64,000 nt of DNA. Source: Constrictibacter sp. MBR-5. Its GTDB lineage: Bacteria > Pseudomonadota > Alphaproteobacteria > JAJUGE01. Where the stretch lies: NCBI RefSeq assembly GCF_040549485.1, contig NZ_JBEPTK010000001.1:1-64000 (forward strand). Reading direction: 5' to 3'. The translations under genes were made by a program, and so were the position numbers. Position 1 is the stretch's first letter; each line of letters opens with the position of its first letter. Shown piece after piece: positions 35,446 through 46,179 of the stretch. The notes beneath the pieces are model-generated. The model searched no databases. It worked only from the letters and a program-made list of their open reading frames with translations, and was not told the DNA's origin.

Positions 35446-36261
35446 TCAGATGACGGCGTGCCGGACGCGGGCCGAGACCCACTCGCTGACGATGACGGTC
35501 ACGAAGATCGCGATCAGGATGACGCTGACCCGGCTCCAGGCCAATTCGCCGAGGGCGGCGTTGAGCTGGAGGCCGATGCCGCCGGCGCCGACGAGTCCGA
35601 GCACCGTCGATTCGCGGATGTTGATGTCCCAGCGGAACACCGTGATGCCGGCGAAGGCGGGCATGATCTGCGGCGCGATCCCGTAGGCGATGACCTGTCC
35701 CCGCCCCGCCCCGGTCGCAGTGATCGCCTCCACCTGGGCGTGGTCGATCTCCTCGATGGCTTCGTAGAGCAGCTTCGCGACGAAGCCGATCGACCGGAAG
35801 GCGATGGCGAAGATGCCGGCCAGCACGCCGGGGCCGAGGATGGCCACCAGCAGCAGCGCCCAGATGAGCGCGTTGATCGAGCGCGACGCGACGATGACGA
35901 AGAGCGCCAGCGGTCGCACGAAGCCGGCGCTGGGCGTCGTGTTGCGCGCCGCGAGGAAGGCGACCGGCACCGCGATCAGGATCGAGAGCAAGGTACCGAG
36001 GGTGGCGATGTTGATCGTGTCCCAGAGCGCGCGCCACAGCCGGTCCATGTAGGTCCATTGCGGCGGGACCATGCGTTCGAGCAGGTCGCCCGCCTGCTCC
36101 GGCGCGTCCCAGACGAACGCCCAGATGGTCCGGTCCGAGATGAACTGGAAGCTGTAGGCGAAGAGCGCCACGCCGACGAGCCAGCCGGCCCAGATCGCCA
36201 GCTGCGCCCAGGTCGTGCGCCGCCGCCAGTCCTGGCGGCCGTCGTCGGAACGTACCGGCAT
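35446..36261 (-). CDS. phnE: Phosphonate ABC transporter permease (second PhnE)
   Basis: The 271-residue inner-membrane protein has about six membrane segments and the permease coupling motif EAITATGAGRGQVIAYGIAP, plus INIRESTVLGLVGAGGIGLQ, both conserved in PhnE. It is the last gene of phnDCEE and its ATG overlaps the upstream permease stop by one base (TGATG). With PhnC and PhnD it would form an importer for alkylphosphonates or related P-compounds. Confidence 0.92.
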   Translation of the reverse strand: MPVRSDDGRQDWRRRTTWAQLAIWAGWLVGVALFAYSFQFISDRTIWAFVWDAPEQAGDLLERMVPPQWTYMDRLWRALWDTINIATLGTLLSILIAVPVAFLAARNTTPSAGFVRPLALFVIVASRSINALIWALLLVAILGPGVLAGIFAIAFRSIGFVAKLLYEAIEEIDHAQVEAITATGAGRGQVIAYGIAPQIMPAFAGITVFRWDINIRESTVLGLVGAGGIGLQLNAALGELAWSRVSVILIAIFVTVIVSEWVSARVRHAVI

Positions 36262-37088
36262 CACTGCACCCAGCGGCGGATGTGGCCGGACGCATACTCG
36301 GCCAGCATGACGATCACGATGATCATGATCAGGATCGCGGCCGCCGAATCGAACTCGTAGCGGTCGAACGCCGTGTTGAGGGTGGCGCCGATGCCGCCGG
36401 CACCGACGATGCCGATCACCGCCGATTCGCGGAAGTTGATGTCGAGCCGGTACACGGCGAGGCCGATCATGCGCGGCATCACCTGCGGCAGGACCGCGTA
36501 GTTGAGCCACTGGGTCCAGGAGGCGCCGGTCGCCCGCACCGCCTCCGCCTGGCCGGGATCCATGTCCTCAATGTCCTCGGCGAGGAGCTTGGCATAGAAG
36601 CCCATGGTCGCGACGACCAGCGTGATGAAGCCGGCGAAGGGGCCGAAGCCGAACAGCTTCACGAAGAAGATCGCCAGGATCACCTCCTGGAAGGTACGCG
36701 ACAATGCGACGACGGAGCGGCAGGCGTAGTAGATCGGCCGGGGTGCTATGTTGCGCGCGGCGCCGAGCGCCAGCGGGATGGAGAGCGCGATGCCGACCGC
36801 CGTCGCGGCGATCGTCATCCACACGCTTTCCAGCATGCCGTCGAGGATGTCGCCCCAGCGGCTGGCGAAGTCGGGCGGGAAGAAGGCGGCGACGAAGCGT
36901 GCGCCGCGCGGCAGCCCTTCCGACACGCGCGCCCAGTTGATCTCCAGCGTTCCGAGCGCCAGCGCCAGATAGACTGCGGCGCCGAGGCCGAGCGCCCAGC
37001 GCAGCCGTCGATCGGCGATCATCGGCGGGGGACGCCAGCGGCGCGGCGCCCCGCCGGCCACGGCACCCGCCGCGACGGGGGTGGTCAT
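36261..37088 (-). CDS. phnE: Phosphonate ABC transporter permease (first PhnE)
   Basis: The 275-residue permease has membrane helices, the coupling motif [20 protein letters not shown] and [20 protein letters not shown]. It is paralogous to the next gene, as expected for phnDCE1E2 systems that use a permease heterodimer. It overlaps phnC by 4 nt. The N-terminal 45 residues before the first helix are Pro/Arg-rich and cytoplasmic. Confidence 0.92.
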   Translation of the reverse strand: MTTPVAAGAVAGGAPRRWRPPPMIADRRLRWALGLGAAVYLALALGTLEINWARVSEGLPRGARFVAAFFPPDFASRWGDILDGMLESVWMTIAATAVGIALSIPLALGAARNIAPRPIYYACRSVVALSRTFQEVILAIFFVKLFGFGPFAGFITLVVATMGFYAKLLAEDIEDMDPGQAEAVRATGASWTQWLNYAVLPQVMPRMIGLAVYRLDINFRESAVIGIVGAGGIGATLNTAFDRYEFDSAAAILIMIIVIVMLAEYASGHIRRWVQ

Positions 37089-37951
37089 GTCATCCCCGCG
37101 AGTCGCTCGGGATCGAGTACCGGCGCATGGCGATGACGTTCCGTCGCGGCCCCTTCCACGCCGTCGTCGCCTTCCTCGCCGTCCTCGTCCGCCGGCCGGA
37201 TCGTCTGCGACCAGTCCTCCTCGCCGTAGATGCGCGTGAGGACGTCGGCGGTGAGGCCGTCCGGGGGGCCGTCATAGACGATCTCGCCCGCCTGCAGTCC
37301 GACGATCCGCTGCGCGAACATCTGCGCCAGCATCACGTCGTGGATGTTGATGATCGCTGCCAGCCCGCGCTCGGCGCAGAGCTCGCGGATGAGCCGCATG
37401 ATCTGGCGCGACGTCTTGGGATCGAGGCTGGCCGTCGGCTCGTCGACGAGCAGCAGGTCCGGCTGCTGGATCAGCGCCCGGGCGATGCCGACCCGCTGGC
37501 GCTGGCCGCCGGAAAGCGCGTCGGCCCGCTTGTCGACCATGTGGTCGAGGCCGACCCGGCCGAGCAGGCGGAACGCCTCGTCGACGTCCGATTGCGGGAA
37601 ACGGCGGAACCAGCTCCGCCAGAAGCCGACATAGCCGAGCCGGCCGGAGAGGACGTTCTCCATCACCGACAGCCGCTCCACCAGGGCATATTCCTGGAAG
37701 ATCATGCCCATGCGCCGGCGCACGCGCCGCAGCGCGCCGATCCCCAGGCCGGTGACCTCGCGGTCGCCCAGGAAGATGCGGCCGCCCGTCGGCTCGACCA
37801 GCCGGTTGACGCAGCGGATGAGCGTGCTCTTGCCGGCGCCGGACGGGCCGATAAGCGCCATGACCTGACCGTCGGGGACGGTCAGGTCGACGGTCTTCAG
37901 AGCGAGATCGCCGGTCGGATAGCGCTTGACCAGTCCCTCGATGCGCAGCAC
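37085..37951 (-). CDS. phnC: Phosphonate ABC transporter ATP-binding protein
   Basis: The 288-residue ATPase drives phosphonate import. Walker A is [12 protein letters not shown], the signature is [18 protein letters not shown], and Walker B is [12 protein letters not shown]. The PhnC-type mid-region [20 protein letters not shown] is present. The C-terminus has an acidic extension ([14 protein letters not shown]) beyond the usual family end. The gene lies 7 nt after phnD. Confidence 0.93.
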   Translation of the reverse strand: MLRIEGLVKRYPTGDLALKTVDLTVPDGQVMALIGPSGAGKSTLIRCVNRLVEPTGGRIFLGDREVTGLGIGALRRVRRRMGMIFQEYALVERLSVMENVLSGRLGYVGFWRSWFRRFPQSDVDEAFRLLGRVGLDHMVDKRADALSGGQRQRVGIARALIQQPDLLLVDEPTASLDPKTSRQIMRLIRELCAERGLAAIINIHDVMLAQMFAQRIVGLQAGEIVYDGPPDGLTADVLTRIYGEEDWSQTIRPADEDGEEGDDGVEGAATERHRHAPVLDPERLAGMT

Positions 37952-37958
37952 GGGCGGA

Positions 37959-38948
37959 CTACTTGCACTCGTAGGAGACGCCGAGCGCAGCGTCGATCTT
38001 GCGGATGATGTCCCAATCGTTCTTGTGACGGATACCGATGAAGCGATCCTCCGCCTTGAACTCCTTCTTCAGCTCCGAACCTTCCCAGTCGAACGTGAAG
38101 AAGGCCTGCTTCACCTTCGCCGCCAGCGTCGGGTCCAGGTTGTAGACATGGCCGTAGCCGGTGGTCGGGAAGGTCTGCGACTTGTAGACCGTGCGGATCT
38201 TCGCGGCATCGACGACGCCGCGGTCGACCATGCGCTTCATGACCGAGTTGGCGATCGCCGCCGCGTCATAGTCCTTGTTGGCGACGCCGAGGATCGAATT
38301 GTCGTGCTTGCCGGAGAACTCCGCGGTGAAGTCCTTCTCGGCCTCCAGCCCGAACTCGGACTTGAGCAGCGCGGACGGCGCCTTGAAGCCGGAATTCGAC
38401 GTGGGCGAGGTGAAGGCGACCTTCTTGCCCTTCAGGTCCTCCACCTTCTGGATGGGGCCGTCGGCCTGGACGATGATCTCCATCTCGTAGCCGAAGGAGC
38501 CGTCCTTCGACGCCATCATGGCGAACGGCACGAAGCCGGCGCATGTGGTGGCGATCGGGTTGCTGCCGGTGTTGAAGCCGGCGATGTGCAAGCGGCCCGA
38601 CCGCATCGCCTCGAGCTGTGCGGCGTTGGACTGGACCGGGAAGAACTGGATGCGCTTGCCGGTGACCTTGCCCAGATGTGCCAGGAAGCCGTCCCAGACC
38701 TTGGCGTAGATGGCGGGATCCTCGACCGGCGTGTAGGCGAAGATCAGGGTGCCGGGATCGATCCAGTCCTTCCGGTCCAGCGGCAGGTCGGCGACGAGGT
38801 CGCCGTCCCAGTCGCAGTAGCGGTCTCCCAGCTTGCTCGGGCATTCGCGGTCGGCGGCCAGCGCGGGCGTGGCGGCGGGCGTCGCGGCGGCCGCCATCAG
38901 GCCCAGGCCGCCAACCAGGGCGGCCATGAGGGTCGTCTTCAATGACAT
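37959..38948 (-). CDS. phnD: Phosphonate-binding periplasmic protein
   Basis: The 329-residue protein has a signal peptide ([21 protein letters not shown]), then the mature PhnD domain: [41 protein letters not shown] typical of the substrate loop, and [20 protein letters not shown]. It binds phosphonate or phosphite in the periplasm and delivers it to PhnE/PhnE. It is the first gene of the operon, 67 nt below a Pho box. No C-P lyase or phosphonatase gene is in this window. Confidence 0.93.
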   Translation of the reverse strand: MSLKTTLMAALVGGLGLMAAAATPAATPALAADRECPSKLGDRYCDWDGDLVADLPLDRKDWIDPGTLIFAYTPVEDPAIYAKVWDGFLAHLGKVTGKRIQFFPVQSNAAQLEAMRSGRLHIAGFNTGSNPIATTCAGFVPFAMMASKDGSFGYEMEIIVQADGPIQKVEDLKGKKVAFTSPTSNSGFKAPSALLKSEFGLEAEKDFTAEFSGKHDNSILGVANKDYDAAAIANSVMKRMVDRGVVDAAKIRTVYKSQTFPTTGYGHVYNLDPTLAAKVKQAFFTFDWEGSELKKEFKAEDRFIGIRHKNDWDIIRKIDAALGVSYECK

Positions 38949-39014
38949 GATCGTTCAGCCCTTTTTCGAGCGTTGCATCTCCCTCCCTTCATCCTAGTGC
39001 AACGCTACAGCGGC

Positions 39015-39043
39015 GTGAAAGACCGATGACAGTATGATGACGC
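39015..39043. promoter_or_regulatory. Three-repeat Pho box between phnD and the Na/Pi cotransporter
   Basis: Read on the minus strand, the sequence is GCGTCAT-CATA-CTGTCAT-CGGT-CTTTCAC: three 7-mers on an 11-bp period, one of them matching the consensus PhoB half-site CTGTCAT exactly and the outer two at five of seven bases. The site lies 67-95 bp upstream of phnD and 99 bp upstream of the divergent phosphate cotransporter. It predicts phosphate-starvation control by PhoB of one or both genes. Confidence 0.75.
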
Positions 39044-39141
39044 CGATCGATGCCGCCGATTGCTGAAAGGGGCGTCGACCGGTACGACAGTCGCGGATGC
39101 GGGCCGTCCGGCATGGCCGTGACGGCGGCACACGAAAGGGG

Positions 39142-40794
39142 ATGAAGGCTACGGACACGCTCCTGCATATCGCCGGCGGCGTCGCTCTGCTGCTGTGGAG
39201 CGTGCGGATGGTCCGCACCGGTATGACCCGCGCCTTCGGCGCGGCGCTGCGCCGGGCGATCGCCAAGGGTACCGGCACGCGCGTGACGGCGCTGCTGACC
39301 GGCGTCGCCGTCACCACCGTCCTGCAGAGCAGCACCGCCACCGCCCTCCTCCTCGTCTCCTTCGTCCAGCGCGGCGCGATCGCGGTGACCGCCGGGCTCG
39401 CCATCATGCTGGGCGCCAACATCGGCACCACGGTGGTCGCGCAGATCCTGTCGTTCGGCCTGGACTGGCTGGCGCCGCTGCTGCTGATCGCCGGCTTCGT
39501 CTCGTTCAGCGCGGTCGGCTCCGGCCGCTGGCGGCACATCGGGCGCATGATGATCGGGCTCGGGCTGATGCTCGTCTCGCTCGACCTGATCGGCGCCGGC
39601 TCCGCACCGCTGCGCGATTCGCCGACGCTGCAGCTCGTGCTGGCACCGCTCGCCGACGAACCGCTGCTCGCCGTGCTGGTGTCCGCGGCGCTGACCTGGC
39701 TGTCGCATTCCAGCCTGGCGATCGTGCTGCTGGTGATGTCGTGGACGCTGCACGGCGTCATCCCTGAGCCGCTCGCCTTCGCCTTCGTGATCGGCGCCAA
39801 CATCGGCGGCGCCCTGGCACCCCTGGCGGTCGGCTGGAGCGCCGGGCCGGTGGCCCGCCGCGTCCCCGCCGGCAACCTGGCGACGCGCGCGGTGGCCGGG
39901 CTGCTGCTGCTGCCGCTCATCGCGTGGATCGGGCCGTGGATCGCGGCGATCGACGCCGATCCGGCGCGCCAGGTCGCCAACTTCCACACCGCGTTCAACA
40001 TCGCCTCGGCGCTCGTCTTCCTGCCGCTGGTCGGCATCGTCGCGGCAGGCTGCGCGCGACTCTTCCCGGCGCGGGCGACGCCGGACGATGCGAAGCGGCC
40101 GCGCTACCTGGACGACGACGCGCTCGACACGCCGTCCGTGGCGCTCGCCGCCGCGGCGCGCGAGACGCTGCGCATGGGCGACCTCGTCGAGGACATGCTG
40201 CGGCGGAGCATCGACGTCTTCCGCACGGACGACGCCAAGCTGGCCCAGGCGATCGAGGCGGAGGACGACCAGGTCGACAGCCTGAACGAGGCGATCAAGC
40301 TCTACCTCACCAGCGTGTCGCAGGCCGGCCTGGACGAGGACGAGAGCCGGCGCATGACCGACATCCTGACCTTCACGACCAACCTGGAACATGTCGGCGA
40401 CATCATCGACAAGAACCTGATGGAACTGGCGCGCAAGAAGATCCGCCACCGCATGCTGTTCTCCGAGGCGGGCTTCGCCGAGATCAGCGCCTTCCACGCC
40501 CGGGTGCTGGACAATCTGCAGCTGGCGCTCAACGTCTTCATGTCGCGCGACGTCAACCTCGCCCGGCGGCTACTGAACGAGAAGGTCGCGATCCGCGACG
40601 CCGAGCGCGCCGCGGCCGAGAGCCATATCGGCCGCCTGCGCGCCGGCCGGCCGGAGTCGATCGAGAGCAGCAGCCTGCACCTGGACGTGATCCGCGACCT
40701 GAAGCGAATCAACAGCCACGTCACGTCGGTGGCCTATCCGCTGCTGGAGCAGACCGGCGCGCTGCGCGCCAGCCGGCTCCAGTCGGCGGACTGA
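39142..40794 (+). CDS. Na+/phosphate cotransporter (NptA/PNaS family) with PhoU-like C-terminus
   Basis: The 550-residue protein has two QSST-type repeats: TVLQSSTATALLLVSF in the first half and ALTWLSHSSLAIVLLVMSW in the second, the substrate region of PNaS transporters, with about eight membrane helices. Residues about 335-530 form a PhoU-like helical domain (MGDLVEDMLRRSIDVFRTDD, then EHVGDIIDKNLMELA). GAAAGGGG precedes the ATG at 39142. It is transcribed away from the phosphonate operon across a Pho box, so both are probably phosphate-responsive. Confidence 0.88.
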   Translation: MKATDTLLHIAGGVALLLWSVRMVRTGMTRAFGAALRRAIAKGTGTRVTALLTGVAVTTVLQSSTATALLLVSFVQRGAIAVTAGLAIMLGANIGTTVVAQILSFGLDWLAPLLLIAGFVSFSAVGSGRWRHIGRMMIGLGLMLVSLDLIGAGSAPLRDSPTLQLVLAPLADEPLLAVLVSAALTWLSHSSLAIVLLVMSWTLHGVIPEPLAFAFVIGANIGGALAPLAVGWSAGPVARRVPAGNLATRAVAGLLLLPLIAWIGPWIAAIDADPARQVANFHTAFNIASALVFLPLVGIVAAGCARLFPARATPDDAKRPRYLDDDALDTPSVALAAAARETLRMGDLVEDMLRRSIDVFRTDDAKLAQAIEAEDDQVDSLNEAIKLYLTSVSQAGLDEDESRRMTDILTFTTNLEHVGDIIDKNLMELARKKIRHRMLFSEAGFAEISAFHARVLDNLQLALNVFMSRDVNLARRLLNEKVAIRDAERAAAESHIGRLRAGRPESIESSSLHLDVIRDLKRINSHVTSVAYPLLEQTGALRASRLQSAD

Positions 40795-40891
40795 GGAGGC
40801 ACCCGGGGCATGGCGACCAACTGTCTCATGTGCAGGTTCGCCGCCGACGGCCTACGGTGAGCCGAACAACGTTGTTTTGGGGGAGCCAGCC

Positions 40892-41110
40892 ATGCCCACA
40901 CCGTTCGAGATCGTCCGCCGCCACGTCGACGCCGCCCTGACCGAGGCCGCCGCCAACGGCATCGCCGCCGACCAGGTCGGCCGCACGCTGCTCGACGTCG
41001 CCGCCGAGGTCCTCGGCCGCGACCGCTCGCCCCAGGAAGTCGCCGACGAGATGACCTTCATCGCCCGCAACATCGCGGACGAGGAGGATCATTCGTTCAT
41101 GCGGCCGTGA
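40892..41110 (+). CDS. Small hypothetical protein
   Basis: A 72-residue frame with strong coding bias and a GGGGGAG ribosome site before ATG 40892. The sequence looks fully helical (PFEIVRRHVDAALTEAAANG, then ADQVGRTLLDVAAEVLGRD) with an acidic end. I do not recognise a family. It follows the phosphate cotransporter by 97 nt and converges on lysS. Confidence 0.65.
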   Translation: MPTPFEIVRRHVDAALTEAAANGIAADQVGRTLLDVAAEVLGRDRSPQEVADEMTFIARNIADEEDHSFMRP

Positions 41111-41129
41111 GGAGCGACCGTAGGTCCCC

Positions 41130-42716
41130 TCACCCGGCGAGCGCCTCGCCAGCCAGCGCCTTGTCCAGCAGCGTCACGAAGGCGGCGCGGCCGTAGAGGG
41201 CGATGAAGGAGCCCATGCGGGGGCCCTCGCTCTGGCCGAGCAGGACTTCGTAGAGGGCCTTGAACCAGTCGCGCAGGTTGGCGAAGCCGTGGCGCTTGCC
41301 GATCTCGTAGACCTCGTTCTGGAAGGCCTCGGCGCCCGCATCGTCGGCCAGCGCCGCGAGGGCGGCGCGCAGGTCCAGCAGCGCCGCGCGCTCCTGCTCG
41401 GTCGGCGCGCGGTAGCTCTTCTTCGGCTTCACGAAGTCGCGGTAGTAGTTCAGCGCATAGCCGACGAGGCTGTCGAGCATCGGCGCCGTCGCCGGGGTCG
41501 CCTCCGGCGCGTAGCCGCTGATGAAGCCCCACAGCACCGCCTTGTCCTCGGCGTTGCAGACGCTGGCGAGGTTCAGCAGCATCGTATAGCTGAGATCGGC
41601 GCGGTCGAGCGTCGGGATGTCGCCGGCGTGGATGTGCCAGGCCGGGTTCTCCAGCAGCGCCGCCGGCTCCATGGCGGGCGCCTTGTCGACCCAGGTGCGG
41701 TAGTCGTCGACGGCGCGCGGCAGCACGTCGAAATAGAGGCGCTTCGCCGCCTTCGGCTTCTGGAACATGAAGAGCGCGAGGCTCTCCGGCGGCGCGTAGG
41801 TCAGCCACTCGTCGACCGTCAGGCCGTTGCCCTTCGACTTCGAGATCTTCTCGCCCTTCTCGTCGAGGAAGAGCTCGTAGGTCAGGTCGACCGGCGGCCG
41901 GCCGCCGAGGACGCGGCAGATCTGCGACGACAGGCGGACCGAGTCGATCAGGTCCTTGCCGGACATCTCGTAGTCGACCTCGAGCGCATACCAGCGCATC
42001 GCCCAGTCGGCCTTCCACTGCAGCTTGCAATGGCCGCCGGTGACCGGCACCTCGACCTTCGCCCCGCTCTCGTCCTCGTAGACGACGGTGCCGGCGTCGA
42101 CGTCGCGTGCCACGATCGGCACCTGCAGGACGCGCCCGGTCTTCGGGCAGAGCGGCAGGAACGGGCTGTAGGTCGCCCGGCGCTCCGGCCCGAGGGTCGG
42201 CAGGATGACCTTGATCACGTCGTCGTAGTTGCGCAGCACCGCCAACAGCGCCGCGTCGAAGCGGCCCGAGCGGTAGCAGTCGGTGGCGCTCTGGAACTCG
42301 TAGTCGAAGCCGAAGCGGTCGAGGAAGACGCGCAGGCGGGCGTTGTTGTGGTGGCCGAAGCTCTCGTGCGTGCCGAACGGATCCGGCACTGCGGTCAGCG
42401 GCTTGCCGAGATGCTGCGCCATCATCTCCTTGTTCGGGACGTTATCGGGCACGCGGCGCAGCCCGTCCATGTCGTCGGAGAAGGCGAAGAGGCGCGTCGG
42501 CAGGTCGGAGATGCACGCGAAGGCGTTGCGCACCCAGGACGTGCGGGCGACCTCGCCGAAGGTTCCGATGTGCGGCAGGCCCGAAGGGCCGTAGCCGGTC
42601 TCGAACAGCACGTAGCCCTTCTCGGGCGGCGCTTTCTCGAACCGGGCCAGCAGCTTGCGCGCCTCCTCGAACGGCCAAGCCCGCGCCTGCATCGCCAGAT
42701 CCCGATCCGCACCCAT
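41130..42716 (-). CDS. lysS: Class I (archaeal-type) lysyl-tRNA synthetase
   Basis: It attaches lysine to tRNA-Lys. The 528-residue enzyme is a class I synthetase, not the usual class II: the HIGH motif is [10 protein letters not shown] and the KMSKS motif is [13 protein letters not shown], with the LysK-type C-terminal helical domain after it. Class I LysRS is known in Archaea, spirochaetes and Alphaproteobacteria. No class II lysS is in this window. GGCAGGG precedes the ATG at 42716. Confidence 0.95.
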   Translation of the reverse strand: MGADRDLAMQARAWPFEEARKLLARFEKAPPEKGYVLFETGYGPSGLPHIGTFGEVARTSWVRNAFACISDLPTRLFAFSDDMDGLRRVPDNVPNKEMMAQHLGKPLTAVPDPFGTHESFGHHNNARLRVFLDRFGFDYEFQSATDCYRSGRFDAALLAVLRNYDDVIKVILPTLGPERRATYSPFLPLCPKTGRVLQVPIVARDVDAGTVVYEDESGAKVEVPVTGGHCKLQWKADWAMRWYALEVDYEMSGKDLIDSVRLSSQICRVLGGRPPVDLTYELFLDEKGEKISKSKGNGLTVDEWLTYAPPESLALFMFQKPKAAKRLYFDVLPRAVDDYRTWVDKAPAMEPAALLENPAWHIHAGDIPTLDRADLSYTMLLNLASVCNAEDKAVLWGFISGYAPEATPATAPMLDSLVGYALNYYRDFVKPKKSYRAPTEQERAALLDLRAALAALADDAGAEAFQNEVYEIGKRHGFANLRDWFKALYEVLLGQSEGPRMGSFIALYGRAAFVTLLDKALAGEALAG

Positions 42717-42831
42717 ATCGCCCTGCCTTTCCGAGTGCGGCGGAAGGTAGCGACGAACGCCGGGCGGTCAAGCCGTTGTAGGGCGTGAGGGGACGGAGCG
42801 CAGGCGTCCCGCCCGCGCTCCGGAGGGAAGA

Positions 42832-44568
42832 TCAGATGTCGGCGTAGGACTTGATCTCGGCCGCGGCACCCGGATGGGTGACCGCGCCCTTGCTCGCCGG
42901 GCCGACCGTCTGGGCGTATTTCCAGATGGCGCCGGAGCGCAGGTCGGGGGTACGCGGCTGCCAGGACTTGCGGCGCTCGGCCAGTTCGGCGTCGGAGACG
43001 GCAACGTCGAGCGTGCCCTTCACCGCGTCGATGGTGATGACGTCGCCGTCCTTCAGCAGGCCGATCGGGCCGCCGACAGCCGCCTCCGGCCCGACATGGC
43101 CGATGCAGAAGCCGCGGGTGGCGCCGGAGAAGCGGCCGTCCGTGATCAGGGCCACGCTCTCGCCCAGGCCCTTGCCGTAGATCGCCGAGGTGGTCGACAG
43201 CATCTCGCGCATGCCGGGACCGCCCTTCGGACCCTCGTAGCGGATGACGATAACGTCGCCCGCCTGGACCTTGTTCTTCATCACCGCCTCGAACGCGTCC
43301 TCCTCGCAGTCGAAGCAGCGGGCGGGGCCGGAGAAGGTCAGCTTCTCCATGCCGGCGACCTTCACGATCGCGCCGTCGGTGGCGAGGTTGCCCTTGAGGC
43401 CGACGACGCCGCCCGTCGGGGTGATCGCGTCCTTCACGCGGCGGATGACCTTCTGGTCGTCGCGAAAGCGCACGCTCTCCATGTTCTCCGCCAGGGTCTT
43501 GCCGGAGACGGTCATGCAGTCGCCGTGCAGGAAGCCGGCGTCGAGCAGTTCCTTCAGCAGCGCCGGGATCCCGCCCGCGTCCCACATGTCCTTGGCGGCG
43601 TATTTGCCGCCCGGCTGCAGGTCGGTGATGTAGGGCGTGCGCTTGAAGATCTCGGCCACGGCGTCGAGGTCGAAGTCGATGCCGGCCTCGTGCGCGATCG
43701 CCGGCAGGTGCAGGGCGCCGTTGGTCGAGCCGCCGGTCGCCGCAACGACGGTCGCCGCGTTCTCCAGCGCCTTGCGGGTGACGATGTCGCGCGGCCGCAG
43801 GCCGAGCTCGAGCAGGTTCATCACCTGCTGGCCGGCCGCCTCGCACAGGGCGTCGCGGGATTCGTAGGGTGCCGGCGCGCTGCAGGAGAAGGGCAGCGCC
43901 AGGCCGATCGCCTCGGCCACCGTCGCCATGGTGTTGGCGGTGAACTGGCCGCCGCACGCACCGCCCGACGGGCAGGCGTGGCATTCCATCTCGTGCAGGT
44001 CGGCATCGCTGTATTCGCCCGAGGCATGCTTGCCGACCGCCTCGAACACGTTGAGGACCGTCACCTCCTGGCCGCGGAAACGGCCGGGCAGGATCGAGCC
44101 GCCATAGAGGAAGACCGACGGCACGTTGAGGCGGACCATCGCCATCATCATGCCGGGCAGCGACTTGTCGCAGCCGGCGAGGCCGACGAGCGCGTCGTAG
44201 CAATGGCCGCGCATGGTGAGTTCGACAGAGTCCGCGATGACCTCGCGGCTGACCAGCGAGGCCTTCATGCCCTGGTGGCCCATGGCGATGCCGTCGGTGA
44301 CGGTGATCGTCGTGAATTCGCGCGGACTGCCGCCGGCGGCCTTCACGCCCTTCTTCGCCGCCTGCGCTTGGCGCGACAGGGTGATGTTGCAGGGCGCGGC
44401 CTCGTTCCAGCAGGTCGCGACGCCGACGAGGGGCTGATGGATCTCCTCCTCGGTCATACCCATCGCATAATAGAACGACCGGTGCGGCGCGCGCTCCGGG
44501 CCCTCGGTGACGTGGCGGCTGGGCAGCTTCGACTTGTCGAAGCGGCGCTTTGCTGCGTCGAGCGGCAT
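42832..44568 (-). CDS. ilvD: Dihydroxy-acid dehydratase of branched-chain amino acid synthesis
   Basis: IlvD is an Fe-S enzyme that dehydrates 2,3-dihydroxy acids to 2-keto acids for valine and isoleucine. The 578-residue product has cluster Cys in [20 protein letters not shown] and [20 protein letters not shown], the substrate motif [17 protein letters not shown], and the metal-binding [23 protein letters not shown] 44568 follows AGGGAGGAT and starts [10 protein letters not shown]; longer upstream frames do not look coding. Confidence 0.95.
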   Translation of the reverse strand: MPLDAAKRRFDKSKLPSRHVTEGPERAPHRSFYYAMGMTEEEIHQPLVGVATCWNEAAPCNITLSRQAQAAKKGVKAAGGSPREFTTITVTDGIAMGHQGMKASLVSREVIADSVELTMRGHCYDALVGLAGCDKSLPGMMMAMVRLNVPSVFLYGGSILPGRFRGQEVTVLNVFEAVGKHASGEYSDADLHEMECHACPSGGACGGQFTANTMATVAEAIGLALPFSCSAPAPYESRDALCEAAGQQVMNLLELGLRPRDIVTRKALENAATVVAATGGSTNGALHLPAIAHEAGIDFDLDAVAEIFKRTPYITDLQPGGKYAAKDMWDAGGIPALLKELLDAGFLHGDCMTVSGKTLAENMESVRFRDDQKVIRRVKDAITPTGGVVGLKGNLATDGAIVKVAGMEKLTFSGPARCFDCEEDAFEAVMKNKVQAGDVIVIRYEGPKGGPGMREMLSTTSAIYGKGLGESVALITDGRFSGATRGFCIGHVGPEAAVGGPIGLLKDGDVITIDAVKGTLDVAVSDAELAERRKSWQPRTPDLRSGAIWKYAQTVGPASKGAVTHPGAAAEIKSYADI

Positions 44569-44789
44569 GCGATCCTCCCTCGCCGCTGCCTTGCGGTGCG
44601 GCCGTTTTTGAACTGCTGCGGTGCGGCGGCGAACTGCCGCGGCGCGGCGACGTTGAACTGGTGCCGACGATACGTGCTGATATCGGCGCTGGCCAGACCG
44701 ACGTCCGCTGCACGGCGACACGCGGATGACGGCACCGCCGGCCTGACGACGCGGGCGCATTCATATCGACGAACGATGGTCTTGGTCGC

Positions 44790-46031
44790 ATGATACCGGG
44801 CATGGCTTCCCTGGCGCACCGACAGGCTGACGACGTCTTCATAACGGACGAGCTGAACACGCGGGCGCCGGGCCGCGTCGATTCGCTGAAGGAAAAGCAG
44901 GCGCTGCAGGATCTCGCCGGCCGCATGTCGAGCTGGCCGGAAGAGGTCCTGCCGCGCTTCGTCGAACTGGCCATGGAAATGACCGAAGGCAGCTCGGCAG
45001 GGCTGAGCCTCTACGAGGAGGAGCCGGCGCCGGGCGTCTTCCGCTGGCGCTGGCTGCAGGGCCTGCTTTCGCCGTTCGAGGGCACGACGGTACCGCGCGA
45101 TTTCAGCCCCTGCGGGGTGGCCCTCGACCGGAACGACATCGTACTCTGCGCGCATCCGGAGCGGGTCTACAACTGGATCGCCGAGGCAGGACTGACGATA
45201 CCCGAGGCGCTGCTCGTGCCCCTCTACCTGGGCGGCACGGTCCCCCTCGGAACGCTCTGGATCATCGGCCGGGGCCCGCGGCATTTCGACCGCGGCCACG
45301 CGCGAGCCATGAAGGAGCTGGCGAGCTTCGTCGACATCGCGCTGCGCATGGTCCGGACCGAAGAACGCCTGCAGCAGGCACTGGATGCGCAGCAGATGCT
45401 CGCGCGCGAGATGAGCCACAGGATCAAGAACCTGTTCGCCATGACGAACGGCCTGCTGCGGCTGAGCGCCCATGCGGCCTCGGACAAGGACGAACTGGTG
45501 CAGCTGATGTCGGGCCGGCTGCAGGCGCTGGCGACGGCGCATGCGCTCGTCCGGCCCGCCTTCCGGGGGCCGGTGCGCGGCGACCGCGACCACGCGGGCG
45601 CTGCGAAGGCGGCCGGACACGACCTCGACACGCTGATCCGGACGATCGTGAGCCCTTACGAACGCTCCGGAACGGAGCAGGGATCGCGCTTCGCGATCGC
45701 AGGCCCCGGCGTCTCCTGCGGCGAACAGAGCTCCAACGGCATGGCCCTGGTCCTCCACGAACTGGCGACCAATGCGGCCAAATATGGCGCGCTGACGACG
45801 GAGCACGGCCGCATTGCCGTCGACTGGCGGCTGAGCGAGGGAAAACTGGCGCTGCAATGGGAGGAAACCGGCGGGCGGCCTATCGAGGCGGAACCCGCGA
45901 GCACCGGCTTCGGCGGCTCCCTGGTCAGAACGATCGTCCAGCACCAATTCGACGGCACCCTGTCGTATGACTGGCGCGGCGACGGCATCACCGTGCGCAT
46001 CGCCGTCCCGGCGGACCGCCTGTCGGCCTGA
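44790..46031 (+). CDS. HWE-family sensor histidine kinase with a GAF-like sensor domain
   Basis: The 413-residue soluble protein has a GAF-like domain (about residues 40-190, LLVPLYLGGTVPLGTLWIIG) and an HWE kinase core: H210 in REMSHRIKNLFAM, HELATNAAKYGAL with the N box, and WEE in KLALQWEETGG. HWE kinases are an alphaproteobacterial class, often in stress or light responses. No membrane helix or receiver domain is present and no response regulator lies next to it, so it is an orphan. ATG at 44802 is an alternative start. Confidence 0.88.
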   Translation: MIPGMASLAHRQADDVFITDELNTRAPGRVDSLKEKQALQDLAGRMSSWPEEVLPRFVELAMEMTEGSSAGLSLYEEEPAPGVFRWRWLQGLLSPFEGTTVPRDFSPCGVALDRNDIVLCAHPERVYNWIAEAGLTIPEALLVPLYLGGTVPLGTLWIIGRGPRHFDRGHARAMKELASFVDIALRMVRTEERLQQALDAQQMLAREMSHRIKNLFAMTNGLLRLSAHAASDKDELVQLMSGRLQALATAHALVRPAFRGPVRGDRDHAGAAKAAGHDLDTLIRTIVSPYERSGTEQGSRFAIAGPGVSCGEQSSNGMALVLHELATNAAKYGALTTEHGRIAVDWRLSEGKLALQWEETGGRPIEAEPASTGFGGSLVRTIVQHQFDGTLSYDWRGDGITVRIAVPADRLSA

Positions 46032-46179
46032 CGGGGCCACCCGCCGCACGGCGGCGAGGCCGAAGCCCGGCGGAGTCCGCATATCCTCATGCCGATGCCG
46101 AAGCTTGCCGGCAGGCGTATTTCCGCCACCTTCCCCGCAGAAGACCGAGCACACGACGCCATCCGTGCAGGGGACATCC

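Noticed and set aside
42422-44974. An 850-codon minus-strand frame across lysS and ilvD
   Set aside because: It covers the real lysS start and ilvD in another frame; the composition is typical of a shadow frame and there is no motif.
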